This document shows positions 9,448-17,634 of a stretch of DNA of 64,000 nucleotides, piece after piece. Positions within the stretch are counted from its first letter, which is position 1; every line of letters begins with the position of its first letter. The translations under genes and the position numbers were made by a program. The notes below the pieces were generated by a model. It had not been told where the DNA came from and made no database searches. It saw only the letters and a program-made list of their open reading frames with translations. The stretch is from Halioglobus sp. (lineage in GTDB: Bacteria; Pseudomonadota; Gammaproteobacteria; Pseudomonadales; Halieaceae): the NCBI GenBank assembly GCA_020443345.1, contig JAGRIH010000035.1:19030-83029 (forward strand), read 5' to 3'.

Positions 9448-10554
9448 ATGTCGGAATCTAGAAGAAAACTCAACGCGGATGATATCGAGAGCACCCTAGT
9501 GGGAGGTACGGCCCTCGGTTGTGGTCTTATGGGTACGGACAGGTATCCGGAGCAGAGGGAGTACGCCAACAGGGCGCTGCGTCAGGCAGACATCTATCTG
9601 ACGAGCCTGGACAATTACTCTAGCCATGACAGTCTGGCGCTGGTCACAGGAATTGGACGTCCATCGTCAACAGCGCTCGCCCTGGATATGTTCTCCGGCA
9701 TCGGGGGCGCTGTGGACCTGTTGTTGCGTACTGCGCAATCTTCAGCGGTAGGTGTGTTCGTGGGGCACCCAGGTGGATTTCTGAATTGGATAGCGGCGTC
9801 TCGTACTGGGCTCGACGTGGTCGATCTGGCCGCCAACGGGCGTGGTCATCCGACAGCTGCAATGGGTGCAATGGGGCTGGCCGGGGACAACAATGCGCGC
9901 ATTACGCAGACGGTATGGTTCGAGCCGCCGCCAGAGTCAGGCGCCGTGCCGGTCTCGGCAGTCTTCACCACCAGTCATACGCTGGGGGAGAAGTTTCTGC
10001 GCTACGTCGCGCATGAGAACGGCGGCGCCATCATGGCGGCCAGAGGCTTGTACGAGGTCGGTTTTCTGAAATCACACGCGGCTCTCGGCGCTATGTCGTT
10101 CCAGCAGCGGATCGGAGAGGCTTTACTCTCAGTCTCCGGTGGGGACGAACGTATCGCGCAATTGATGAACGTGGTCGAGGAGAGTTGGTGCCTCAAGGGG
10201 CGCATTCAATCCGTGCGACTTGAGCCCACTCGGGATGCGTTTCTCGCGGGAATCCTGTGGCTGGAAACGGAGCGTGGTCCAACTGCCATCCTGATTTGCA
10301 ACGAAGTCATGGGAGTCGATGTTGCCGGGACGCGCATTTCCACGTTTCCTGATCTGCATATCCTGCTCAACCGCGATGGCGAACCGCTGGCGGCGAGGGC
10401 TTGTGAAGCAGGAAAGGAAGTCGTGATCGTCGGCGCACCCCACCGCAGCATCCCGCTGGGTAGCGGCGTCTGGGACGCCTCAGTATACCCTCAGGTCGAG
10501 CAAGCGCTCGGGCAACCCTTGGCAAGACATGTATTAGCCGCTGGTGAAGACTGA
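9448..10554 (+). CDS. DUF917 family protein (paralogue B)
   Basis: A 368-residue paralogue of the DUF917 protein at 3433-4512. It keeps GHPGGFL (residues 106-112), ANGRGHPTAAMG (129-140), STFPDLHILLN and GVWDASVYP, but the sequence between these blocks is strongly diverged, so the two copies are not a recent duplication. The pair may form a heteromer or act on different steps, such as thiohydantoin versus S-methyl-thiohydantoin, or hydantoin opening. It ends 4 bases before the carbamoylase gene, which suggests coupling to the late steps. Family good, division of labour unknown. Confidence 0.75.
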   Translation: MSESRRKLNADDIESTLVGGTALGCGLMGTDRYPEQREYANRALRQADIYLTSLDNYSSHDSLALVTGIGRPSSTALALDMFSGIGGAVDLLLRTAQSSAVGVFVGHPGGFLNWIAASRTGLDVVDLAANGRGHPTAAMGAMGLAGDNNARITQTVWFEPPPESGAVPVSAVFTTSHTLGEKFLRYVAHENGGAIMAARGLYEVGFLKSHAALGAMSFQQRIGEALLSVSGGDERIAQLMNVVEESWCLKGRIQSVRLEPTRDAFLAGILWLETERGPTAILICNEVMGVDVAGTRISTFPDLHILLNRDGEPLAARACEAGKEVVIVGAPHRSIPLGSGVWDASVYPQVEQALGQPLARHVLAAGED

Positions 10555-10557
10555 AGA

Positions 10558-11850
10558 ATGACTGAAGTAGTGCAGCACAATCGTGGCGATAACCGAATGT
10601 ACACTGATGGCAAGCGACTATGGGATTCGGTTGAAGCGTTGGCTGAATACACGGACGCCGAAATGCCCTTCTCTCGCCTGCCTTTTTCGCAGATGCATGG
10701 GCACGCGCGGAAAAAGTTGGAGCACATGTTCCGCGGCGCCGATCTTGAGGTCAGGATCGACAGCGCCGGCAACTTGATCGGAAGGCTTGAAGGCGCAAAG
10801 TGGAAAGACCGCGTGATCATGATCGGCTCTCACTCGGACACTGTTCCCGGAGGGGGGCGCTTCGACGGTATCGCGGGGATACTGGCGGGACTGGAGCTGG
10901 CGCATACACTGAAGGATCGAGGCGTTCGCCTGGAGCATTCTCTGGAAATAGTTGATTTTCTCGCCGAGGAGCACAACGAATTCGGCGTATCGTGTATCGG
11001 CAGCCGTGGCATGTCGGGCCATCTCTCCAGCGAACATTTGACAATAGTCAATGACAATGGCGAATCCTTGTCCGCTGCCATTGACAGGATGGGCGGCAAT
11101 ACGATCCGGCTCGGTGATGCGCGCAGAACGGATCGGGATCTACACGCTTTTCTGGAACTCCATATCGAACAGGGTCCCGTGCTATACAGTACGGACATTG
11201 AAATCGGAGTAGTGGCCGACGTCGTGGGCATCCGACGCATGGAAGTCGAGGTCCAGGGACAGGCAAATCATGCTGGAACGACGCCTATGAACCTGCGCCA
11301 CGACGCCATGGTGGCGGCGGCCGACATGGTAGTCGCGGTCAACTGCGAAGCGCTGAAGCTCGATGCCGAGGGAAAAAGCTACTTTGTCGCGACTGTCGGC
11401 AGACTTTGCGTCAGTCCCAACGGCGCAAATGTCGTTCCCGGACGAGTGAATTTCGTCATCGACGCGCGCAGCAGCGATGACAAAATGCTCGAGCGGTTTG
11501 CAGTGGCGTGCGATGCGGCATTTGAGCGTATCTGCGAAGAGAGATCGACGAAGTATTGCAGCTCGGTGTCCACGGATTCACCATCAACCCGTTGTAACTC
11601 CCGAGTTGTCGAGGCTATCGCTAGCACTTGCGAAGCACTGGGTGCGTCCCACCTACGCATGAGCAGTGGCGCGGGGCACGACGCGGTGTTCATGGGCAAG
11701 ATAGCGCCAATGGGCATGTTATTCGTGCCATCGCGCGCGGGAATCAGCCACTCCTCGGAGGAGTGGACGGAGCCGGCGGCTCTCCATCTGGGAACAGAGG
11801 CGCTTTATCGGACGGTGTTGACTTTGGATAAATGCAGGATTGAAGACTGA
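10558..11850 (+). CDS. M20-family N-carbamoyl-amino-acid hydrolase
   Basis: A 430-residue Zn-dependent amidase of the hydantoinase/carbamoylase (HyuC/AmaB) group. Metal-site residues are visible: GSHSDT with His92, RFDGIAG with Asp103, EEHNEFG with Glu137/138 and LHIEQG with His202. HAGTTPM and RHDAM in the dimerisation/substrate region are also typical. The predicted reaction is N-carbamoyl-L-glutamate to glutamate, CO2 and NH3, the last step of thiohydantoin-type ergothioneine degradation. Allantoate amidohydrolase and beta-ureidopropionase are close relatives and cannot be excluded from sequence alone. It begins 4 bases after the second DUF917 gene. Confidence 0.85.
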   Translation: MTEVVQHNRGDNRMYTDGKRLWDSVEALAEYTDAEMPFSRLPFSQMHGHARKKLEHMFRGADLEVRIDSAGNLIGRLEGAKWKDRVIMIGSHSDTVPGGGRFDGIAGILAGLELAHTLKDRGVRLEHSLEIVDFLAEEHNEFGVSCIGSRGMSGHLSSEHLTIVNDNGESLSAAIDRMGGNTIRLGDARRTDRDLHAFLELHIEQGPVLYSTDIEIGVVADVVGIRRMEVEVQGQANHAGTTPMNLRHDAMVAAADMVVAVNCEALKLDAEGKSYFVATVGRLCVSPNGANVVPGRVNFVIDARSSDDKMLERFAVACDAAFERICEERSTKYCSSVSTDSPSTRCNSRVVEAIASTCEALGASHLRMSSGAGHDAVFMGKIAPMGMLFVPSRAGISHSSEEWTEPAALHLGTEALYRTVLTLDKCRIED

Positions 11851-11956
11851 CAGCATATCGACCATGCGCTGTGGCGAAAGCACAGCCATTGCTGGAAGGG
11901 GAGCAAAATCGCCGGGGCAGCGTGCCTGAGCATCGGCGTAAGACGAGGAGAGACTG

Positions 11957-12028
11957 ATGACTAAGGCGGAAAAAATTAGGAAATACAAAGCGTATCGTGG
12001 CTCGGATTTGCGTTGTAAAGGCTGGTGA
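11957..12028 (+). pseudogene. Conserved N-terminal segment of the urocanase-like gene, closed by TGA
   Basis: ATG 11957 follows a strong GAGGAGA site and encodes 23 residues ending YRGSDLRCKGW before TGA at 12026-12028. That matches the urocanase N terminus, which has RGTELTCKGW-like residues followed by Leu-Gln-Glu. The next codons after the TGA, in the same frame, read QESILRMLENNL, continuing the family sequence without loss. The TGA therefore replaces one sense codon, normally Leu, inside a single gene. It is a point nonsense change, a sequencing error or a readthrough site. Confidence 0.75.
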
Positions 12029-12040
12029 CAGGAGTCGATT

Positions 12041-13606
12041 TTGCGCATGCTGGAGAACAACCTGGAAAACGCGGAGGATGCGGACAACCTGGTTATCTAC
12101 GCTTCGCTTGCAAAGGCGGCGAGGGATTGGGATGCATACCATGCGATCGAGCGCTGCCTGAAGACGATGGGCGAGGACCAGACACTGGTGGTGCAGTCAG
12201 GCAAACCTGTAGGTTTGTTCAACACCTACGCCACCGCACCGATTGTCGTGATCGCCAACGGTTTCGTGGCAGCTCCCGAGGGATCGAACCCGCGCAAGTA
12301 TACCTACGACATGCTGGAAAAAAAGAAGCTCATGCTACCCGGAATGACCGCTGGCGCATGGCAGTATATCGGCAGCCAGGGAATTATCCAGGGCACGTAC
12401 GAAACTTTTGCCGCAGCCGGCCGCGAGTACTTTGGCGGCAGTCTTTCCGGTCGCACCATACTCACCGCCGGCTGCGGCGGCATGGGCGGCGCTCAACCGT
12501 TGGCTGGCGTGATGGTCGGTGCTTCCATACTCGTAGCTGATGTGCGCGCGGAACCGATGAAAATGCGGCTCGAACAGAAATATCTTGAAGAGATGACGGA
12601 AGACCTGGATGCGGCAATCGACAGATGGCTGGATGCTGCTCGGCGAGGGAAGCCGCGATCTGTGGGAGTGGTCGCAAATATCGTCGATGTTAACGATCGA
12701 TTGATCGCCCGGGGCATTGTCCCCGATATCGTCACCGACCAGACGACCACGGAGCTTCGCTTGGGTTACTATCCCGCCGGACTGTCGGCCGAAGAGGCGG
12801 ATCAACTTCGCGAGACCGACCCGGAGCGAATAGAGGAACTCAACAAAAAAACCATTGCCCGACATGTGCGCGCAATGCTTGCTTTCCAGGAGCAGGGGGC
12901 CGTGGTCTTCGAGTACGGTAATGCACTGCGAAGGGTGGCAAGACAGCACGCGGGCGTCGACAACTCCTATGATATAGGACTGTACATGACCATGTTCATC
13001 CGCCCGCTGTTCTGCCAGGGCATCGGACCATTCCGCTGGCTGTCCATTTCAGGAGACCCGGAGGACATTTACCGAATCGATGCCATGTTGCTGGAAATGT
13101 TTGCCGATACCTCTCGGGTGACCAACTGGTTGAAGATTGCCAACCGTATCGAGTTTACCGGTCTGCCGGCACGGATATGCTGGCTAGGTCACGGTGAGCG
13201 GGAGCGTGCTGCAAAGGAGGTCAACGCGATGGTGCGTCGTGGTGAGTTGTCGGGCCCCATTGCGTTCACCCGGGATCATCATGATTGCGGTGGCGCCTCG
13301 ATACCGGAGCGCGAGACATTCCAGATGAAGGACGGCTCGGATGCCATAACGGATTGGGCCCTTCTCAACTGTCTGTTGAACGCCAGCAGCGGGGCTGATC
13401 TGGTGGCGCTGCATTCTCATTTTGCCGCCGGCGTCAGCTCCGGCGTCACTGTCGTCGCTGACGGAAGCGAACAGGCCGACAGCAGAATAACCCGTGTGTT
13501 GACCGCAGATACAGGGCTGGGAGTGTTGCGATACGACGATGCGGGCTACGAGATAGCCGCTGAAACCAGACGTGCACACGGCTTGGGACTGCCGGGTGAA
13601 CAGTGA
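12041..13606 (+). CDS. Urocanase-family protein, thiourocanate-hydratase-like (main body after in-frame TGA)
   Basis: About 521 residues from the first usable start after the TGA: TTG 12041 with GGAG 6 bases upstream, or ATG 12047. The full-length frame begins at 11957. Urocanase landmarks include QSGKPVG, GSQGIIQGTYETF, the NAD-binding TAGCGGMGGAQPLAG (142-156) and RPLFCQGIGPFRW with the conserved Cys325. The C-terminal block departs from true urocanases: RDHHDCGG replaces the RDHLDSG type, and HSHFAAGVSSG replaces HHGGGVGMG. This fits a hydratase acting on a modified substrate such as thiourocanate. If only the internal start is used, the conserved N-terminal strand is lost and activity is doubtful. 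Confidence 0.82.
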   Translation: MRMLENNLENAEDADNLVIYASLAKAARDWDAYHAIERCLKTMGEDQTLVVQSGKPVGLFNTYATAPIVVIANGFVAAPEGSNPRKYTYDMLEKKKLMLPGMTAGAWQYIGSQGIIQGTYETFAAAGREYFGGSLSGRTILTAGCGGMGGAQPLAGVMVGASILVADVRAEPMKMRLEQKYLEEMTEDLDAAIDRWLDAARRGKPRSVGVVANIVDVNDRLIARGIVPDIVTDQTTTELRLGYYPAGLSAEEADQLRETDPERIEELNKKTIARHVRAMLAFQEQGAVVFEYGNALRRVARQHAGVDNSYDIGLYMTMFIRPLFCQGIGPFRWLSISGDPEDIYRIDAMLLEMFADTSRVTNWLKIANRIEFTGLPARICWLGHGERERAAKEVNAMVRRGELSGPIAFTRDHHDCGGASIPERETFQMKDGSDAITDWALLNCLLNASSGADLVALHSHFAAGVSSGVTVVADGSEQADSRITRVLTADTGLGVLRYDDAGYEIAAETRRAHGLGLPGEQ

Positions 13607-13622
13607 TGTGTGCGAACCAAAG

Positions 13623-13640
13623 AACACAGTGAGTGTTTTT
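13623..13640 (+). terminator. Weak hairpin with T-run after the island
   Basis: AACAC and GTGTT (13623-13627 and 13633-13637) form a short stem with a 5-base loop, followed by further T residues to 13640. It lies 17 bases past the urocanase-like stop. The stem is short, so termination may be partial. Confidence 0.35.
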
Positions 13641-13758
13641 CGATGTGGGCAGACAAATCAGGCCTGCTAACGTTTTTTTCCGGCTATGTGGACCAGGACT
13701 GTTTCTTCCGCGAGAGCCGTGAAATATGTAGGTCTGCACGGGCTGAGGTTGGAAAGTC

Positions 13759-14601
13759 TTGAGCTGGAAGGATTATCTCGTCGACGGGGAAGCATTTTTT
13801 CGGTTGAGCACGTTCCTGATCGCATTCGTTCTGATGGCTCTGTGGGAGGTCCTGGCGCCTCGTCGGCAGCTCCGGGTTGCAAAGCCTCATCGCTGGCTCA
13901 ATAATCTCGCGCTGGTGGCCTTCAACAGTGTCGCGCTGCGGCTGCTGTTCCCGGCCACGGCCGTCGCTACAGCGGCCTTCGCCCACGCGCAGGGCTGGGG
14001 GTTGATCAACTATTTTGAAACGCCTTATGTGGTCGGTCTCTTGCTGGCGATGGTGGCACTGGATGGCGTTATTTACCTTCAGCACGTCATGTTCCATTCC
14101 GTGCCTGTGTTGTGGCGTATTCACCGCGTGCATCACGCGGACCTGGATTACGACGTCACCACGGGGCTGCGCTTTCATCCGATCGAGATCGTGCTCTCCC
14201 TGATGGTCAAATGCGCGGCCATTTTACTGCTAGGCCCCCCGGTAACGGCGGTAGTGTTGTTCGAAATCCTGTTGAACGCCACTTCCCTGTTCAATCACGG
14301 CAACGTGTCGCTCCCCGGTAAAACAGATCGCGTGCTACGCTGGTTGGTGGTGACCCCAGATATGCACCGCGTGCATCACTCGGTGGAGGACGACGAGGCC
14401 AACAGCAACTTCGGATTCAATCTGCCCTGGTGGGACCGACTGTTCGGCACCTACCGCGAGGCGCCGAGAGGGGGGCACGTGAAGATGGTGATAGGCATAC
14501 GCGGCTGCCGCGACACGGATCAAACAGTCCCATTGCCGGCGTTGTTGCTGCAACCATTCAGAGGTGACACCCGGGGCTATGCAATCAATCGCCAGGAGTG
14601 A
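13759..14601 (+). CDS. Membrane di-iron fatty acid hydroxylase / sterol desaturase family
   Basis: A 280-residue membrane protein with the eight-histidine di-iron signature: QHVMFH (His109, His113), HRVHH (122-126), His140, His180 and HRVHH (203-207), with hydrophobic segments near 15-30, 45-75, 90-108 and 150-175. Family members hydroxylate or desaturate lipids or sterols using O2. TTG at 13759 with GGAAAG upstream is the most credible start, because the frame gives no earlier well-placed ATG. It follows the island by 150 bases and is probably a separate unit. Substrate not predictable. Confidence 0.85.
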   Translation: MSWKDYLVDGEAFFRLSTFLIAFVLMALWEVLAPRRQLRVAKPHRWLNNLALVAFNSVALRLLFPATAVATAAFAHAQGWGLINYFETPYVVGLLLAMVALDGVIYLQHVMFHSVPVLWRIHRVHHADLDYDVTTGLRFHPIEIVLSLMVKCAAILLLGPPVTAVVLFEILLNATSLFNHGNVSLPGKTDRVLRWLVVTPDMHRVHHSVEDDEANSNFGFNLPWWDRLFGTYREAPRGGHVKMVIGIRGCRDTDQTVPLPALLLQPFRGDTRGYAINRQE

Positions 14602-14643
14602 GTAACCCGCAAACGCGTGCGAGCAAACATTGGAGGTCCCGGT

Positions 14644-15309
14644 ATGTTGTCTGTACCCCTGCAAACAGTCGAGTTGAACCCGGATGAAACCCCGGTTGCG
14701 GTGGTGATCTGGCTGCACGGCCTGGGTGCCGACGGCCATGACTTCGAACCGATCGTGCCGGCGCTGCATCTGCCCAACGACCTGCCGATCCGCTTTGTGT
14801 TTCCCCATGCCCCTGAAATACCGGTGGCGGCTTTTGGCGGGCAGCGCGCCCGCGCGTGGTTTGATTTTGCTATGGGCGGCACTACCGATCTGGCGGGTTT
14901 GCGGAAGTCCGTTATCCGGGTTAGCGATCTCATCCAGAACGAGATCGACAGTGGTACCCCGGCGGAGCGTATCGTCCTGGCCGGTTTTTCCCAGGGCGGC
15001 GTGCTGGCCTTTCAGACGGCGCTGTATTACCCCAGGCGCCTGGCGGGAATTCTCGCGCTGTCGACCTTCCTCGCCGACGGCGAGAGCCTGGGTTCCGCGA
15101 CGGCCGCGGCGAATGCAAAAATCCCCATTCTCATGTGCCACGGCCAGCAGGACGCCGTGCTGCCCATGGCCATGGGCAAGTCCGCCTTCCGGACGCTGAA
15201 GAGCCGGGACTACAACATCGAGTGGCGCGAGTACCCCATGGGCCACGAAGTGTGCCCGGAAGAAATCCAGCATATCAGCGCCTGGCTGCAAACCGTGCTG
15301 GCGTCGTAG
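14644..15309 (+). CDS. Carboxylesterase/phospholipase-type alpha/beta hydrolase
   Basis: A 221-residue hydrolase of the acyl-protein-thioesterase/carboxylesterase group. HGLGADGHDF supplies the oxyanion loop, GFSQGG the nucleophile Ser117, GQQDAVLP the Asp170, and GHEVC the His201. No signal peptide is present, so it should be cytoplasmic. ATG 14644 with GGAGG upstream is preferred over the in-frame GTG at 14617. It lies 42 bases after the hydroxylase stop and could be co-transcribed with it. Confidence 0.88.
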   Translation: MLSVPLQTVELNPDETPVAVVIWLHGLGADGHDFEPIVPALHLPNDLPIRFVFPHAPEIPVAAFGGQRARAWFDFAMGGTTDLAGLRKSVIRVSDLIQNEIDSGTPAERIVLAGFSQGGVLAFQTALYYPRRLAGILALSTFLADGESLGSATAAANAKIPILMCHGQQDAVLPMAMGKSAFRTLKSRDYNIEWREYPMGHEVCPEEIQHISAWLQTVLAS

Positions 15310-15416
15310 CCGCCGGCGCAAGACCCGCTACAACAGACGCGGGCAAAAAATAGCAAGATGGCGCGATGGTCGCGCCACTGCCGCGCAGATAAACGCATGC
15401 GGACGGTGCCGGGATC

Positions 15417-15842
15417 TCACGTGCGGAGAAAATCGAGCGTTTTTTGGTCGCGCTGGCCGGCGAAATACCTGTCCAGCACACTCTGGAATACCGATTGTCC
15501 CCCGCTGACGGCAGCAAACAGCGTCATACAGGAGCGCAGTTTTTGCTCGTCTACGGGCCCGAAGATATCCAGCGCGGAAACGTGCTCCAACTCCAGCAAC
15601 ACCTCGGCGCACAGCGTCAGCCGCGGCCCGAGCAGCGGATGAGCAGCATACGCTGCGGCCTCTGCCTGCGATTCAAGTGCGTAAAATTGCGCGGTGCTGG
15701 AAAAACCCAGGCCCTGTATCTGCGGGAAAATAAACCACATCCAGTGTGTTTGCTTTTTACCGCGCCTCAGCTCGCGCAGGACCTGCTCGAATACCGGCGC
15801 CTGCGCAGCGATAAAGCGCTGTAAATTGAAGGTGTCGGCCAC
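15417..15842 (-). CDS. DUF1810 family protein
   Basis: About 141 residues with the family pattern: start followed by ADTFNLQRFIAAQ, then KKQTHWMWFIFPQIQGLG, and LLGPRLTLCAEVLL. DUF1810 proteins are small, soluble and of unknown function (calpastatin-like is a misleading label). A longer frame reaches 15938, but homologues begin at the ADxFNL segment, and the GTG at 15842 preceded by GGGAG gives the usual family length. It stands alone, converging on the esterase gene. Confidence 0.85.
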   Translation of the reverse strand: MADTFNLQRFIAAQAPVFEQVLRELRRGKKQTHWMWFIFPQIQGLGFSSTAQFYALESQAEAAAYAAHPLLGPRLTLCAEVLLELEHVSALDIFGPVDEQKLRSCMTLFAAVSGGQSVFQSVLDRYFAGQRDQKTLDFLRT

Positions 15843-16289
15843 TGTGTTGTGCTCCCCGTTCACTCGATGCCACGGCGCTTGGCATCCCGCCACAAGGGCG
15901 CGGTATCCCGTACAGTGCTGCGGCTGTACCGGCCGCAAGTTCTGACGCAGTCAGGGTAACGCAGATTCGACGGTCGCTCCACCGGAGGATGAACGTCGCA
16001 CGGATCGCCCTCCCGACTGTCTGGTCATACGTGCCAATGCCGCGAAATCTGTTGGCAAAAATCTTACACAATGGCCGCGTAGTGTTGGGTATCCGCCGTA
16101 ACCGCGGCCGGTTGCTTGCATTCCGAATGTACTAATTCACCGTTGCCGAGCGTGAATTACTGTTTAAAAACAAGGAGTTGGCATTACTGTCGAAAAACTG
16201 TACGACACCTGTCGCCGCCGCGGCTGCCACTTGGCCTGAACTATGCATCAACCTATGTAAGTACATTGCGCACTGCAGGATTGGGAGTC
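15843..16289. other. Intergenic region between divergent genes
   Basis: About 450 bases between the DUF1810 gene (minus) and the small hypothetical gene (plus). The plus frame of the latter is open back to 16116, but no ribosome site or family pattern supports translation there. No RNA gene, repeat or clear promoter was recognised. Confidence 0.4.
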
Positions 16290-16607
16290 ATGAACACGCC
16301 GTTTTCAGTCGATACCCTCGCCCGGGAAAACCGTCAATTTCGCCATACCGCCGGCGTCAGCGAGGGCTGCCGTTCGCGGCATTTTGTCCCGGCGTTTTAC
16401 GATGCGGCCACTGGCAGGTCTTATCCATCGCGCTTTGCCGATGGCCGGCCGGCTCCGCTCCACCTGCTCGACGGCCTGCCGGAAAACCTGGTGCTCAAAC
16501 GCGACCGAAGCGGAGCAGTCAAAGCCGTGCGCCATACGATTATTGCGGGTTTCCTGCGCGACGGCCAATTCTATACTCGGGACCAGGCCGCGGCCGCAGC
16601 CGAGTAG
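16290..16607 (+). CDS. Hypothetical small protein
   Basis: About 105 residues beginning MNTPFSVD, with GGGAG just upstream. It has no signal peptide or membrane segment. It is fairly basic with a conserved-looking core (YDAATGRSYPSRFADG, and GFLRDGQFYTRDQ near the C terminus) and ends in an alanine run. Codon use matches neighbours. I do not recognise a family. It lies upstream of the lipoprotein hydrolase with a 153-base gap. Confidence 0.55.
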   Translation: MNTPFSVDTLARENRQFRHTAGVSEGCRSRHFVPAFYDAATGRSYPSRFADGRPAPLHLLDGLPENLVLKRDRSGAVKAVRHTIIAGFLRDGQFYTRDQAAAAAE

Positions 16608-16760
16608 GCTGCTGGGCTGTGTGGCTTCGGGCTGTGCAGGGAACCTCGAGGCAGGCCTCACGGGCCGGTCTGTAGCGACTGCCGGTTCGGGTTGATCCGA
16701 ATTGCACCCGGCGCAGTATACTCTCACAGATAGTCACAGACAGGCGGCTGCGAGCATGCA

Positions 16761-17618
16761 ATGCGCGCTTTAACGTTGATCCCTGCGGCCCTACTTGCCG
16801 GCACTTTCCTGAGCGGGTGCGACGCGCTGGCGATCTACAATTACGTGCAGGTCGGCGGCTACCAGCCGACGATAGCAGACATCCCCTATGGCGCGCACCC
16901 GCGTCAGAGGCTGGATATTTATCTGCCGGTGCAACAGTCTCGGCCGGCGCCGCTGCTGGTCTGGTTTTATGGGGGTTCCTGGGCATCGGGCGACAAATCC
17001 GGTTACGCGTTCATTGCCAGGCGCTTCACGGCCATGGGCTACGCCGTGGCGATACACGATTACCGGCTGGTTCCCGAGGTGCAGTTTCCCGCCTTTGTCA
17101 CGGATGGCGCCCTGGCGCTGCGCCATCTGCGGGATTTTGCGCTGCGGCACCCGCAGGACATCGATGCCCGGTCGATGGTTCTCGCGGGCCACTCCGCCGG
17201 CGCCTACAACGCGGTGCAGTTGGTGGCCGACCCCGCCTATTTGCAACAGGTGGGTCTGCGCGCGAACGACATCGAGGGTATTATCGGGCTCTCCGGGCCC
17301 TACGATTTTTATCCGTACGCCGTCGATGCCACCCGCGAGGCCTTTGGCGATACGCCGGCCAGTGCCAGCCAGCCGGTCGCGCGGGACCTGTCTCACATGC
17401 CCCCCTTGCTGCTCCTGGCCGGCAGTGCGGATGCAACGGTCAAGCCGCGCAACTCCATGCACCTGGCAGACGCCGCGCCCGATGCGCGTCTGTTGCTGGT
17501 CGATGGCATGGACCATATCGGCACGCTGCTCGCTATAGGACAGCGCCTGACGACAAAGCAGGCGGTGCTGGAACCGATAAGGGACTTTTTATCCGCCCTG
17601 CAGCGGCCCCGTCGCTAG
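16761..17618 (+). CDS. Lipoprotein alpha/beta hydrolase (HSL/carboxylesterase-like)
   Basis: A 285-residue protein with a lipoprotein signal: hydrophobic N terminus and lipobox LSGC with Cys20. The hydrolase domain has FYGGSW (oxyanion loop, Tyr replacing the usual His of HGG), DYRLVPE, and GHSAGAYN with nucleophile Ser145; an Asp lies in GSADATV and a His in DGMDHIG. It should be anchored in the envelope facing the periplasm and cleave esters. The start may instead be at a nearby upstream ATG, which would not alter the lipobox. Confidence 0.85.
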   Translation: MRALTLIPAALLAGTFLSGCDALAIYNYVQVGGYQPTIADIPYGAHPRQRLDIYLPVQQSRPAPLLVWFYGGSWASGDKSGYAFIARRFTAMGYAVAIHDYRLVPEVQFPAFVTDGALALRHLRDFALRHPQDIDARSMVLAGHSAGAYNAVQLVADPAYLQQVGLRANDIEGIIGLSGPYDFYPYAVDATREAFGDTPASASQPVARDLSHMPPLLLLAGSADATVKPRNSMHLADAAPDARLLLVDGMDHIGTLLAIGQRLTTKQAVLEPIRDFLSALQRPRR

Positions 17619-17634
17619 CCGACAGGCTCCTGTA

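Noticed and set aside
12026..12028. TGA as a selenocysteine codon in the urocanase-like gene
   Set aside because: The family has Leu at this site, no SECIS-like hairpin is evident after the TGA, and no Sec machinery is in view.
16116..16289. An N-terminal extension of the small hypothetical protein from 16116
   Set aside because: No ribosome site and a composition unlike the rest; ATG 16290 behind GGGAG is better.
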